A stretch of DNA of 64,000 bases, from contig NC_058158.1 in NCBI RefSeq assembly GCF_020080835.1, positions 25,438,305 to 25,502,304 on the forward strand. Reading direction: 5' to 3'. The first letter of the stretch is position 1. Each line of letters opens with the position of its first letter. Position numbers and translations under genes: made by a program. Of the stretch, positions 1 through 11,444 are shown one piece after another. The notes below the pieces were generated by a model, which did no database searches, was not told where the DNA came from, and saw only the letters and a program-made list of their open reading frames with translations. Source of the stretch: Cotesia glomerata. Lineage: Eukaryota; Arthropoda; Insecta; Hymenoptera; Braconidae.

Positions 1-3000
1 TGGTACATCCAAAATGGGGTGACATCCGGACGTCCACGTAAAATTTTTTTCAAAACGTTTTTTTTTTTTCAAAGTAGCAACTTAAAATGATTTTAGAAAT
101 TAAAAGATGGTTTAATTTAAGTGTTTTTTCGGTGTACATCTACTTATATCATTGTATAAGTGTAGTATGCTTGTGATAGAGGCATTTAAAGATCACAAAA
201 TTGCTTGAACTTGACGAGTCGAGTATAAAGCACAACCTCACGCGCTTCGCGCTATGAGGCGTGCAATATCCATCTTTCAATATTTTATTGTCAAAAATAG
301 AGTGGACCCTACTTATGAACGTTTACCAGAAAAAAAAGTTTATTAAAAAAAAGATGTCAATAGATGATTAAATTTTTTTAAAAATAACTTTCTAATCGTT
401 GATTGGATAAAAGAAATTATTTGACGCAGTCTTTGTCTGAAAATCTATAAACTTTAACATTGAAAGAAAAGGTGACGCGTTACATATAGGTATCGATGCA
501 ACTACAGTTGAGTTGAAAAAAAATAAAAAAAGAGCTCGTATGGAGATGGAGGGTTAGGATGAAAAAACAGGGAGAAATAAAATTTTAAAAAAAGATAAAA
601 AAGAAAAATGATGAATTCGAATGGATTTGCAGATCAATACCTTTTATATTGGCGCACATAATATCATAGTGAGTAGTTATGATGGAAACACAACCAACAA
701 CAACATCCTGGTATCCTGGGACTAGTGAGACGGGACGTTGCTTAAGTGGCTACGCTTGATGTAGATCCAAGGACTAGAGTGTCCGTACCAGTGTCTAGAG
801 TCGCGCATGTACGAAAGAGTCATCGTCGGAAAAAGATGAGACTACCTTTTTTTTCAGCTTCTTCTGAGTGTCGAAGCGTCGCGGATGCCCGCCACAGGAA
901 CAGGGAAACATCTTGATAAGAAACTGCATGTATTGGTTAAGGTGCCGTGACAATAAGCGCCTATATTGATACTCACCACTCGATGGATAGTTTATATATC
1001 GGGGGTTGTGTGCGATGTTGATAACAGGATCAGAAGTCGAAGGGGTTGAACAGCGCTTGAAAGCAACAGTGCACTGATTTTTTTTTTCACTTGACAATAT
1101 GCCCAACCAGGGCACTGTAAAATAGTTTTTGACAATAATAATGATGATGATCATTGATTTATTAACCACTAACTATCTCTTTCTTTACACATTAAAATTA
1201 AAATGTCTCGTAAAAATTATTGTACTTGAATTCCAAAAACTTAATTATGTTTTACAAAATTTATTAAATTTTTTAAATCGTTATTAAATATTATCAAAAA
1301 TAATTTTACAAATTTCAAATATGCGGGATTATTAGATTAATTACACCGGCCCACAAAAAAAAAAACCGGTCTGTACTTTTGACCGGACCTACCTTCAGAT
1401 TAAAATTCAGTGGAACAAAGTACATAAAAATAATACTCAATCTGAATCCAAAAAATTTTTTTAATCTCGATAATTTCGATTTTTCATGATATCTTGCAAT
1501 TTTTTTTTGGGTTTTTTTGCAATTTTTTCAAATTTTGACGGCTTAAGGGGCTATTTAACGTTTAGACTCAGATTCCGTGAATTGAAATACATAAAAATCA
1601 TACGTGATCCAAGTCCAAAAAATTTTTTTCATAGGTTTGTAGGAAAAATCATTTCACTCAATTTTTTTTCTTTAAAAGTAGGGGAACGATTGGTATTATA
1701 TTAACAATAGTTTTTCTGAGTAATATAAAAGTGAATGCATTTGTCCAGAAGAGAAATAAAAATATTTTTGACGTGAGAAACAACTTTGCCATGAAAAAAA
1801 AAAAAAAAATTTTTTTTTGTAACTTTGGAAAAATTCCGGTGAATTGAGTCAAAGTTGGACGAGAGTAAATCCACTTGATAGTAGAAAGCCACAAAAAATA
1901 ATAACCGGCTTAGGTGGGCCGTCTTACCTCACCGAACAATCCTTATTTCCAAACAATAGTTTCATATGCATATATTTCATATGCAGGCTGTGTCAGAGAG
2001 ATGAGTAGAATAGAAAAAATGTTGTTTATAAATTAGAACTTTTTGAATCATGAAATTTAGGACATGTCTATTAAATTTCAATAAAATTTACTAAAAATTT
2101 CCTTACAACAATCGTCTCTTTGGCAGCGGGTAAAATGTCATTGTAAGGTTTCCAAAACTTAACATTACATGTAGTTATTCAGTCAACGGACTAAGAATTT
2201 AACATACATGTTATTTTTGCTGATCACTAAGGCCAGGAACTGCTGCGAAAGTCCTGGCCCTACTGATCACATAACCGATAAATTGTTCTTATGATATGTG
2301 AAAAATAAATTTGGCTACTTATTTAAATAGAATTCGTAAAAAACATATTAAATTTGTTTTCTACAAAAAATGGATGTTACTAAAAAAATTTTAAGTAACA
2401 GAAAAATTCATCGCACTTGAAGGTAGATAAATTTCAACTTCACTTATGAGATTTGCAATGACTTTAACTAAACTTTCAATGCTCATTTGGAATCTGTGCA
2501 AATCAAAAAAATTAGGAAAACGTTTGACCCTAAAGGCCATCTCTGCAACTTCCAGCTAATTCCATAAGCGCTTAAAATTGCACTTATTGCGTTTTTGAGC
2601 TAAAAATGCATCAATAATCCGAATTTGTGGTGATTAAAAAAAAAATTAGAAAAATAAATTTTTGGTCAATTTTTGAGGTCGGCCGTCTTGCCCCACCCTT
2701 CCCTATGTATCGAAAATAACTATTTTTTTACGATTTTTAGCTATTTTCGGAAGTTTTTTCACAAATAACTCAAAATTTTGAACTGAAATAGGCAGAAAAG
2801 ACACTATATTTAGATTAAAGGCTTCAAAATTGATAATAAACTCTCACCAAAGTTCAAAACACATTAGTACTTCAGTTTTTTCGCGATTTTCAGCGAGTAT
2901 TCGCGTTTTTTGCAATTTATTCGAAACTTAAGCCTGATGGAGCAAAACGAACTCCGGATTCGGATTCAGGACATCGGTATTATTAATACTTTAGCACTCG

Positions 3001-3240
3001 CGTGTTGCACTGAAGCCACATCCAAGTTCAATATTGTTGACTAAGAAAAAATCTTACGGTACGAATGCTGACGGGTAAATTCTTTTCAAGTCATTTATAG
3101 AATATTTTAGGATATTTATGAGAATAATCTAAAATGCTTTAAAATAATTTGGGATAATCTAAAACAATGCAGGCAAAACCATTTCTATTTAATTAAGAAA
3201 TTATAAAGTAAAATGAACAATACTATAAGAATTACTACAG
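1..3240. other. AT-rich non-coding region with decayed repeats
   Basis: I recognise no gene here. Open frames are short and low-complexity. The stretch from about 1,339 (starting ATTACACCGGCCCAC followed by an A-run) to about 1,700 is related to 40,563-41,040, sharing the text 'TACTTTTGAC' and modules around ATACATAAAAATCAT. Positions 2,500-2,640 contain a diverged fragment of the AACTTCCCGC repeat family (text like TTTGACCCTAAAGGCCATC). A minus-strand open frame at 795-1,169 (124 codons) has no recognisable domain and begins with an Ile run from ATT repeats, so I do not call it a gene. Confidence 0.5.
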
Positions 3241-3242
3241 CC

Positions 3243-3325
3243 ATATCGACGGTACTTTGGTAAAACCTCGTATCTCATTTAAAATACATAGAAGATACGA
3301 GGTTTTACCAAAGTACCGTCGATAT
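3243..3325. repeat. Perfect 33-bp-stem hairpin
   Basis: Positions 3,243-3,275 are exactly complementary to 3,293-3,325, separated by a 17-nt loop. The arms contain GGTACTTTGGTAAAACC. The size is compatible with an siRNA/miRNA-like hairpin or a minimal MITE. Transcription is not shown by the sequence. Confidence 0.75.
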
Positions 3326-4099
3326 ATACTTTGACGTCATGCGGATGAACTTGCTCATGCATGTCTTGCGGCGTATTCTATATGACGTGTAAGATCCATA
3401 TAAGTTTACGGCCTCGTAGCAGTTCTAATTAAATACTCACGTGTACTCAATGCCCGAAATCATGATCCATAATTAATGTCAGTGTCATATATTGACTTCG
3501 GAATTTTGATTTTTGACAATCTTTCCCCAAACTCCATTAAAACAAATATAACCAATGACACAACAAATATAATACACTGAATGAAAAAGCTATAAAAATT
3601 TCAAGAAGAAAAAGATAACTATCAAGATAAAAGGATGATGAATGAAAATAATTCAACTGTATATGGAAAAAATAGCAGGAAAAATTACAATTGTCACATC
3701 GTTATCCAGGCCCAGACTTGCAATAACTTCATCACGGAGAAAAAAATATCGTTAGAATAAGGATACGTATCGCTATTATGACTAAACGCTGTATAGTCAT
3801 TTTTTTTTAAGTTATACGCTGTATAGCCAATTCAGCTATACAGCGGATCATCAAAATGACGATCCATATGATTATTTTAGCGTTACATGTAGGGCCAGTT
3901 TTTCAACCCTGGGTTTAAGTATTTTATCATTGTGAATATATCTTTATATAATATAGACTAGCCGTTTCCCGCCCGCTTCGCTGGGCGAATTGAAAAAGGA
4001 AATAAATTAAATTTTGTTTCATTTTTATTGATTTTTTTTTTCATATTTTCATTATTCTCCTTTTTTTTTTTTTTATTTTATTTTATTGTTATTTAGAGT

Positions 4100-4345
4100 C
4101 GGTTTTAATATAACTGCTGTTTTAATATAACTGCTGTGGTCATATCGCCGACTTTTAACTGTTGGGAGTGGTACGTTGAGGTCTTTTTGAGTTGTGAAAT
4201 CTTAACCTACGCGGCAAGGGTCGAATGTCAAGCAAGCTGGTTTCTAAGACCAGCTTGGGATTCGAACCCACGCCTGGCCAGTAAGCTAGTCCGAGTGCTC
4301 TATAGGCCATGTGCCTTAGACGACTCGGCTAACGTCACCGGTTTT
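4100..4345 (-). repeat. tRNA-derived SINE
   Basis: Read on the minus strand it begins with a tRNA-like head. An A box (TAGCCGAGTCG, 4,321-4,331) and a B box (GGTTCGAATCC, 4,258-4,268) are correctly ordered. A unique body follows, containing a short hairpin (AAGCTGGT...ACCAGCTT), and then a tail with the repeated unit TTATATTAAAACAGCAG. The long spacing between boxes resembles a class II (Leu/Ser-like) tRNA ancestor. There is no convincing acceptor stem, so a functional tRNA is unlikely. Confidence 0.7.
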
Positions 4346-5705
4346 TTTTTTTTTTTTTAACTTTTGTATGAACATAAATACACTGAGAAAACGGTTTGTT
4401 TGACTCAAATGCATAGATTTATTTGAAATTAATCAAAAATATTTATTTAATGTTATCAAATTTCTTTTATTTAAATATATATTACTTTGAATCAAATACT
4501 ACTTCGTTTTGGTTTATTCAATTGAATCGACTCATTTATTTAATTCAAATAAAGATTTGTTAACTATTAACAAATCTCGCTTCGAGTAAATTACGCTTGG
4601 TTTCGCTATTTTTGAATGTAAGAGTATTGTTTACATTTGACTTTTTTTGTGACCAACCACTATTTCTTTTATATTTATTTTATTATAATATTAATTTACC
4701 TATTGATTTTAAAGAAATTTTATTTTTCCCGGTTGTGACTTACTATTTTTTTTTTTCATCAAATTTTTTTTTTATATTTCATGCAGTTATTGGAACGAAA
4801 AAAAAATTTCTTAACCTAAAATCCGTGTCGTTTAGTAATAATTTTTTTACAGAAAATTTTCAAATGTGTTATTGAATATAAAATTTGTATATTTTATCAC
4901 AATATTAGTTTATTTTCGTAAAAAAATATACTACTATTACTTATAATATTAATAAAAATATTAAAAATACTATGATTAGGTACTTTGATACCGAAGTTAG
5001 CCGTCAGCTGTCAATTTTAAAAATTTTAATAACAAATCAATTACAATAAAAAAATGCTTCTAAAAATTTTCACTTATAATTTTATTAATTTTAACATGTG
5101 AAATTTTTTAATTAAAATTTTTTTATATTAATTTTATTGTTATAAAAGTCGAAAAAATTTACAGATGTCTGTTAATTTATAATAATAAAGTTAGTCGACA
5201 TTTTTTATTTTTTTAATTTGCTTAATGTGTTAAATTAGAACTAAATAATATTTTTTTTTAATTGCAATTACGTTTTTCGAATTTTTCACAAATGAAATAA
5301 AAAAAAAAATTTTTTTTGTAAAATTTTTTTCAATCAAGAAAATTCTAAAAATTTTTAGATGTCGGCTAACTTTATTGTCATTGTTAATTTCAGTATAATT
5401 AATAACTCCAAAAGAAGTGCCCATTTTACCCCAAACGGTCGATATGTCCACTTTTACAACTTTCCTAATCTAAAACTAAAAATCATTGCTTTGAGTATAT
5501 TCAAACATACCATTTATTTATAGTTAACAAATCTGATTTGGTTGAAATATACGATTGTTAGCACCAAAGAAATATTTGTTAACTATAAACAAATCTGGAT
5601 TTCATTCTAATATACTACAACTTTGTCTCAAATAAATAAATTTATTTGTATCAAATAAATTTTTCTGGTGATATTTAAATAAGAGATTTATTTATAGTTA
5701 ACGAG

Positions 5706-6389
5706 TGAATAATTACAGAAAGAGCGGAAAAGCGGGGATCAGGTTTAGGGTTGGATATCTCAATTAAAACGCGTAAATTATTATCAAAAATAACACTAGT
5801 AATTTATTTACATTAATTACACTCAATATTTAATATTCTTAATAGCGGATTGTTAAGATAAAAGCGGATTTGTAAATTACAGCGTGGTTTGCAAAAGCGA
5901 AGCCGGTTGACACGTGGTTGAACACTTTGCCGGCACTGAAAAAGCGGTGAAATAAATGCACTGTTAACACAATTTACCTATAACAAATTAAAGCGAATTA
6001 TTAGCGGTTAATTTAAGCAATTTAAATTATAAAATAAGCGAAATGCGGTTTATTAACAAAAAGCGAAAGTAAAGAAATACTAATGGCGACTTGATGCAGC
6101 GAAAGCGTAGAAGCGAAAGATAATAATGATAATTCGTCTTCTTCCTCGTTGACTTGGAGAAGAAGGCTAATGCGCATGTCCAGCGAGAGCGATAGCCAAT
6201 CAATAATTCGTTCTATTGATGTCGACATCGATAGCCAATAGTAAAATTCAATACATGTGGCGTGATCGAGCGGTCGATTGGCGCAAGCGTGTGAAAATTA
6301 GCGGGAACGAGCGCTTGTCAGGTGCGTATTGTAAATTTGGGGAGCCCACAGTGACGTAGTGCTCACTAAGTGGGCCTGTTCACTGAACA
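5706..6389 (-). repeat. BEL element 3' LTR
   Basis: This is the 684-bp LTR downstream of the integrase end on the minus strand. It has TG...CA ends and is the same by eye as the LTR at 10,720. It contains about 20 AGCG tetranucleotides against roughly three expected by chance. Confidence 0.92.
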
Positions 6390-6961
6390 TTCTCCCCGGC
6401 GTTGGCGGCTGCGTCGACAAGATCATCCTCTTCATGCGTCAGTGGCAAGACACAAAGCTTTGTAATTGGGCGTACCAGCTCTGTGTTAACTGTCTTCACA
6501 GTTACCACGCGGATTTGTCCATCTGCTCCTGGATGGACAGCAATCACTTTGGCTAATGGCCACTTGGTTGGCGGAAGATCCTCAGTGGTGATCAGTACAA
6601 CTGAACCCACTTTGATCTGGTTGCGTTGATGATGCCACTTTGAAATGGCCTGGTAGCGGTGGATACAGTCCTGGTAGTAGCGTTTCCAGAAATGTTGCAC
6701 CATTTGCTGGACTTGTTCCCAGTGCGAGAGCCGAGCAGGTTGTAAATCTGTCAGCGATGGCTCTGGGACTGCGGTCAATGACTGTCCGATTAAGAAATGA
6801 CCTGGAGTTAATACAGCCAGGTCAGCAGGATCTTCATTAAGCGGTGTAAGCGGTCTGGAATTCAATATGGCTTCAATTTGAGCCAGTAGCGTCGAATACT
6901 GCTCAAGCGTCAATAGCGAGTCTCCGATTGTTCTTCGGAGGTGAAATTTAATAGATTTCAC
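6380..6961 (-). pseudogene. BEL integrase C-terminal part, out of frame with pol
   Basis: This 193-residue frame continues the integrase downstream of the frameshift near 7,095. It carries the BEL-specific C-terminal domain, with SRPLTPLNED, LTPGHFLIG and a HWEQVQQMVQHFW segment. This domain usually follows the catalytic core in BEL/Pao integrases. The frame ends inside the 3' LTR. The segment between 7,087 and 6,961 encodes the expected core region in the shifted frame, so the element lost only one base here. Confidence 0.85.
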
Positions 6962-7086
6962 AGCGGCTTCCCATTTTCCTCCAAAATGTGGAGCTCCAGG
7001 CGGATTGAATTTCCAGTTCGTGCCATCTTGCGCGATCAGACTTGATAATTCTCGTAATGTGCGGGATCCTGCTGCGAATAGTCGTT

Positions 7087-10000
7087 TCAGCTCTTTTCTG
7101 CTCCTACGAAATTGGTTCCACAGTCAGAATATAGCGTGTGGCAGATACCTCGGCGACTAGTGAAGCGGCGATAAGCGGCGATGAAAGCGGCAGCGGTGTA
7201 GTCAGTGACTAGCTCTAGATGAACAGCTGAGCTGAACATGCATACAAAGACAGCAATCCAGCCTTTGTATGTTTTTGCTCCACGTCCTTGAAACGTTTTT
7301 AGCGTGATGGGTCCAGCATAATCGAGTCCTGTATGCAAAAAGGCTCGAGTTGGCTGTACTCGTGCGGCAGGTAGTTGACCCATCAGCTGTTGAGCGCGTT
7401 CTCCACGATGTCTCGTGCAAATTACACAGCGTAGAATAAAGGATCTGACTGGAACACGGCCTCCAATGATCCAGACAGCTTTGCGTAATTCAGCGAGCGT
7501 GAGCTGAGTACCTCCGTGAAGCGTTTTGCGGTGCGAATCATCAATCAATATTGATGTAAGCGGTGAATGTCTCGGCAGTATTGCTGGATGCTTCTCTTCT
7601 GGGTCCAATAATGCGTTTTTTAAGCGGCCACCGACTCTCAGGACCCCCTGATGGTCGATGAACGGAGTCAGCTTAGTGATGCTGTTATTTTTAGGCAGAC
7701 CATCACCATCTTGTAGCGTGTGAATCTCTCTAGCGAAGTATTGTCCTTGAGTGAACTTAATCAAGGTCAATTTAGCGCGCTCCAGGTCTGATGGAGTAAG
7801 CGGGTAGGCCAGCGAAGATTGTGGAACTCTTTTAAAGCGGTCGATGGCACGATGCCAGATGCTAAGCTTCCGTAGCAGTGGAAACAGCTGCGTGTAATGC
7901 GACAGTAATTGTTGGAGCAGGCAATTTTCTGCTTTCCAAGTTACTAGTGTCAGACCTTGGCGTTCTTCTCGATGCGTTGCGTTGTCTTTTGGAGGCTCCA
8001 GAGTGGGCCAAGAGGATTCTGGTTCATGAAGCCAAGTTGGTCCATGCCACCAGAGAGCGTGTTGTTTCAGTTTTAGCGTAGGTATACCTCTTGAAGCGCA
8101 GTCAGCGGGGTTTTGTTTTCCTGGAATAAATTTCCAGGAGACATCTCGAAGCGTTTCTTGGATTTTTCCCACTCTATTGCGGACGAATGTCTTCCAGCGG
8201 ATTGCTGGACTTTTAATCCATGCGAGAGTCACGGCGGAGTCAGTCCAGAGATTGATCCTGACATTTTCAAGCGACTGAACTTCTTTAACATGAAGTATCA
8301 GTTGTGTTAGCAACCATGCGGCAGATAATTCCAAGCGTGGGATTGTCATGGTCTTCAGCGGTGCTACTTGCGTTTTTGAACACAAAAGTGAGACCTTTGT
8401 GTTCCCATCAGCGTCAGTGACTCTCAAATAAACAGCGGCAGCCATAGCGTTTTGCGAAGCGTCTGAGAACCCGTGCAATTCCATAGTTGCTCCAGGTGCT
8501 ATATTATTCCAGCGTGGAATGCGGATGGATTCGATGTTTCGAAGATCCTCGCGGTATCCAGTCCATTTGTGAATGAGTGATGGTGACAATTGTTCATCCC
8601 ATGACACTCTATCTAGCCACAGATCTTGCATAAAGATCTTGGCTTTGACAACTATTGGTGCGAGAAGTCTTAGCGGGTCATACAGTTTAGCGATTTCAGA
8701 CAAAATAGCTCTCTTTGTCTTAGGCGTCTCTGGCGGTAGCGTGTACTTGAACTGGAGAGCGTCAGTGCGTGAATTCCAGTACATGCCCAGGATTTTTACT
8801 GGTGCATCACTGATTTCTTTAAGCGGTGTATCCAGCTGCTTTTCTGGAGCGACTTCAGCGAGTAACCGTGGGCTATTGCTAGCCCATTTGGCAAGCGGGA
8901 AGCAGCCTGCTGCACACAGAGCTTTTGTTTGTACTGCAGCCTTGATAGCGTCTTCTTCGTTGTCTGCTCCACCGTAGATGTCATCTACGTAGCGTGTTTT
9001 CAACATTGGAGCAACAGCTAGCGGAAAGCGGTGTCCTTCATCCTTTACTAGTTGGATAAGCACACGTACAGCGTCAAAAGGTGCACTAGCGGTTCCGTAT
9101 GTGACTGTCTTGAGACAGTAAGCGTCTATTAAGTCATTCTCATCTATCCAGAGAATGCACTGAAGCGGCCAATCAAGCGAGTCGACCTCAATCTGTCTGA
9201 ACATCTTGGTGATGTCAGTAGCGAATAGAATCCTGCTGCAACGGATTCTCAACATCACATCAAAAATGTCAATTTGCGTTTTGGGTCCTGCGTGGAGAAT
9301 GTCGTTCAATGAAATTCCTGTAGATGTTGCACAGGAACCATTGAACACTGTGCGGAGCTTCGTAGTGGCACTATCAAGCTTCAATACCCCATGGTGAGGC
9401 AAGAAGTAAGCGTTTGCGGGCAATTCGTTGACTGGTACTCGTACCATGTGTCCTAGTTGAATGTATTCTGCCATGAATGCACGATACATGTCAGAATATT
9501 CTCTTTCTCGCGACAAGCGAGTTATTAATCTGCGGAGTGACCCCATAGCTGCGTTGATAGAGTCGCCAAGTTGACTCTCAAGGGCCTTAAGCGGTAATCT
9601 CACTACGTAGCGTCCATCAGGCTGTCGATAATGCGTTTGACGAAAGTGAATTTCACATTCGTCTTCTTCAGCGGTGTTGAGCGGTGAATTTCCTGATGGA
9701 ACTTCTTCCTGTTCCCAAAACTTAGCGATAGCGTCTTGTAATTCAGTATCTACTGACGCATGTAGTGCTGCGTGTGATGTTGAAGCGTGTTTAGCGGTGA
9801 CAGCTCCATAGACAATCCAACCAAGCGTGGTGGATTGTGCAATAGGAGCATTGCGAGGTCCTCGTTGAATCTCTGCGTTCATGATCTGTGCGGCTGGTGA
9901 TGCACCTAGAATAATATCTACAGGGCGTGGCTGTAGATACTGCGGGTCAGCGAGCTTGAGATTCTCAAGATGCGGCCATTTCGGATCAGCGATCACGAAC

Positions 10001-10452
10001 GATGGAAGATCTACCGTCAGTGTTGGTAGAATATGCATGCTGACATGCATTGATGCGGTCGTACACAGCGAACGAAGCTCAATTGTGCTCACACCTAGTG
10101 AGCTTCCTGCGGAGACATTGCCAATGCCCTTGAGCATGACCATGTCACGCTGTAGCGGTTGTCCAAGCTTCTTGAAGAGCGACTGTCTCATAAATGAGAG
10201 CTCTGAACCTTGATCAATCAACACTCTGGCGGTGATTGGATTACCATGATGCGGGCGGACCTGGACTAAAGCGGTAGCTAGCAATACTTGAGCGGAAAGC
10301 GGATCTGTGCGGAAGATGTAGACTGCGGTGAAGCTGGTTTCGTTGGTGCATCCAAAATGGATGGACATGTGGTGACGTTGACCACATTTTCGGCAATCTT
10401 GAGCGGTCTTGCAATCTGCGGCGCGGTGCGGAACACGAAAGTTGAAGCACAA
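7087..10452 (-). CDS. BEL/Pao Pol polyprotein (zinc knuckle-PR-RT-RNase H-IN)
   Basis: An 1,121-residue open frame. In order it shows a Cys/His knuckle remnant of gag (residues 2-35); a pepsin-type protease core with VLIDQGSELSF, Asp80 in the catalytic position; reverse transcriptase with the BEL-type YVDD box at 488-491; RNase H-like acidic motifs (GFSDAS near 661, LWTDSA near 735); an integrase HHCC finger (about 964-1,012); and the first two catalytic Asp of the integrase (1,044 and 1,110). The frame then ends early because an A-run around 7,090-7,100 is one base short, which puts the remaining integrase into another frame. The break lies in a homopolymer, so it could be a sequencing error or a real indel. 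Confidence 0.9.
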   Translation of the reverse strand: MCFNFRVPHRAADCKTAQDCRKCGQRHHMSIHFGCTNETSFTAVYIFRTDPLSAQVLLATALVQVRPHHGNPITARVLIDQGSELSFMRQSLFKKLGQPLQRDMVMLKGIGNVSAGSSLGVSTIELRSLCTTASMHVSMHILPTLTVDLPSFVIADPKWPHLENLKLADPQYLQPRPVDIILGASPAAQIMNAEIQRGPRNAPIAQSTTLGWIVYGAVTAKHASTSHAALHASVDTELQDAIAKFWEQEEVPSGNSPLNTAEEDECEIHFRQTHYRQPDGRYVVRLPLKALESQLGDSINAAMGSLRRLITRLSREREYSDMYRAFMAEYIQLGHMVRVPVNELPANAYFLPHHGVLKLDSATTKLRTVFNGSCATSTGISLNDILHAGPKTQIDIFDVMLRIRCSRILFATDITKMFRQIEVDSLDWPLQCILWIDENDLIDAYCLKTVTYGTASAPFDAVRVLIQLVKDEGHRFPLAVAPMLKTRYVDDIYGGADNEEDAIKAAVQTKALCAAGCFPLAKWASNSPRLLAEVAPEKQLDTPLKEISDAPVKILGMYWNSRTDALQFKYTLPPETPKTKRAILSEIAKLYDPLRLLAPIVVKAKIFMQDLWLDRVSWDEQLSPSLIHKWTGYREDLRNIESIRIPRWNNIAPGATMELHGFSDASQNAMAAAVYLRVTDADGNTKVSLLCSKTQVAPLKTMTIPRLELSAAWLLTQLILHVKEVQSLENVRINLWTDSAVTLAWIKSPAIRWKTFVRNRVGKIQETLRDVSWKFIPGKQNPADCASRGIPTLKLKQHALWWHGPTWLHEPESSWPTLEPPKDNATHREERQGLTLVTWKAENCLLQQLLSHYTQLFPLLRKLSIWHRAIDRFKRVPQSSLAYPLTPSDLERAKLTLIKFTQGQYFAREIHTLQDGDGLPKNNSITKLTPFIDHQGVLRVGGRLKNALLDPEEKHPAILPRHSPLTSILIDDSHRKTLHGGTQLTLAELRKAVWIIGGRVPVRSFILRCVICTRHRGERAQQLMGQLPAARVQPTRAFLHTGLDYAGPITLKTFQGRGAKTYKGWIAVFVCMFSSAVHLELVTDYTAAAFIAAYRRFTSRRGICHTLYSDCGTNFVGAEKS

Positions 10453-10701
10453 ATTGCATTTTTCAACTATCTTGTGTAATTCTCCATAGCGAGGTTATTT
10501 AAGGCCCGAAGTCGAGTTTTCAGTCTTAATAAACGGAAAGTTCAGCGTACCGGTGTACGAATGACTATCAGGAGCAGCACCCGATGTGCTCTGCGATGCT
10601 CCTGACACTCGACCTTTCCTAGCGGTATTACACTTCACTTAACACAGCACAATTTTTAAGCGGAATGATAAATTAATTTAATTGAGATAGAGCCAGCCTG
10701 A

Positions 10702-10718
10702 TCCGGCTCGAGGGACCA
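10702..10718 (-). promoter_or_regulatory. BEL primer-binding site (tRNA-Tyr-like)
   Basis: The minus strand reads TGGTCCCTCGAGCCGGA one base after the 5' LTR, that is, TGG followed by the complement of a tRNA 3' end. The complementary text TCCGGCTCGAGGGACCA resembles tRNA-Tyr 3' ends with one difference. The tRNA identity is recalled from general knowledge and was not searched. Confidence 0.6.
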
Positions 10719-10719
10719 A

Positions 10720-11403
10720 TGAATAATTACAGAAAGAGCGGAAAAGCGGGGATCAGGTTTAGGGTTGGATATCTCAATTAAAACGCGTAAATTATTATCA
10801 AAAATAACACTAGTAATTTATTTACATTAATTACACTCAATATTTAATATTCTTAATAGCGGATTGTTAAGATAAAAGCGGATTTGTAAATTACAGCGTG
10901 GTTTGCAAAAGCGAAGCCGGTTGACACGTGGTTGAACACTTTGCCGGCACTGAAAAAGCGGTGAAATAAATGCACTGTTAACACAATTTACCTATAACAA
11001 ATTAAAGCGAATTATTAGCGGTTAATTTAAGCAATTTAAATTATAAAATAAGCGAAATGCGGTTTATTAACAAAAAGCGAAAGTAAAGAAATACTAATGG
11101 CGACTTGATGCAGCGAAAGCGTAGAAGCGAAAGATAATAATGATAATTCGTCTTCTTCCTCGTTGACTTGGAGAAGAAGGCTAATGCGCATGTCCAGCGA
11201 GAGCGATAGCCAATCAATAATTCGTTCTATTGATGTCGACATCGATAGCCAATAGTAAAATTCAATACATGTGGCGTGATCGAGCGGTCGATTGGCGCAA
11301 GCGTGTGAAAATTAGCGGGAACGAGCGCTTGTCAGGTGCGTATTGTAAATTTGGGGAGCCCACAGTGACGTAGTGCTCACTAAGTGGGCCTGTTCACTGA
11401 ACA
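10720..11403 (-). repeat. BEL element 5' LTR
   Basis: This is the promoter-side LTR for the minus-strand element: 684 bp with TG...CA ends and sequence matching the 3' LTR. Identical LTRs imply recent insertion. Confidence 0.92.
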
Positions 11404-11444
11404 ACGAGCCTCATTTCATTTGAATGAATTGTTTTCTCAGTGTA

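Larger units (their letters stand above)
5706..11403 (-). mobile_element. BEL/Pao LTR retrotransposon, gag-deleted
   Basis: Two direct repeats of 684 bp (5,706-6,389 and 10,720-11,403) begin TG, end CA and read as identical. ACGAG flanks both sides (5,701-5,705 and 11,404-11,408), a clean 5-bp target duplication. Transcription runs on the minus strand, so 10,720-11,403 is the 5' LTR. A primer-binding site (10,702-10,718), one base inside it, resembles the 3' end of tRNA-Tyr. A purine tract GGGGAGAA (6,390-6,397) abuts the 3' LTR. The internal part is only about 4.3 kb, and nearly all gag upstream of the zinc knuckle is missing, so the copy is recent but not autonomous. Confidence 0.93.
4381..11442. 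mobile_element. TA-flanked TIR element split by the BEL retrotransposon
   Basis: CACTGAGAAAAC at 4,381 is mirrored by GTTTTCTCAGTG ending at 11,442. Each end is flanked by TA. The imperfect TIR continues inward for about 30 nt (ATTCAAATG-type text on both sides). Removing the BEL element (5,706-11,403 plus one 5-bp duplication) leaves an AT-rich element of about 1.36 kb without coding capacity. TA duplication and TIRs fit a non-autonomous Tc1/mariner-like element, though the family is not proven. Confidence 0.55.

Noticed and set aside
795..1169. 124-codon minus-strand open frame
   Set aside because: Begins with a poly-Ile run from ATT repeats, has no recognisable domain or splice context, and sits in decayed repeats.
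4238..4345. Functional tRNA gene on the minus strand
   Set aside because: A and B boxes are good, but no acceptor stem forms and a SINE body with a repeated tail follows.
7878..10213. Several plus-strand frames of 60-135 codons antisense to BEL pol
   Set aside because: They are shadows of the long minus-strand polyprotein and have no independent signals.
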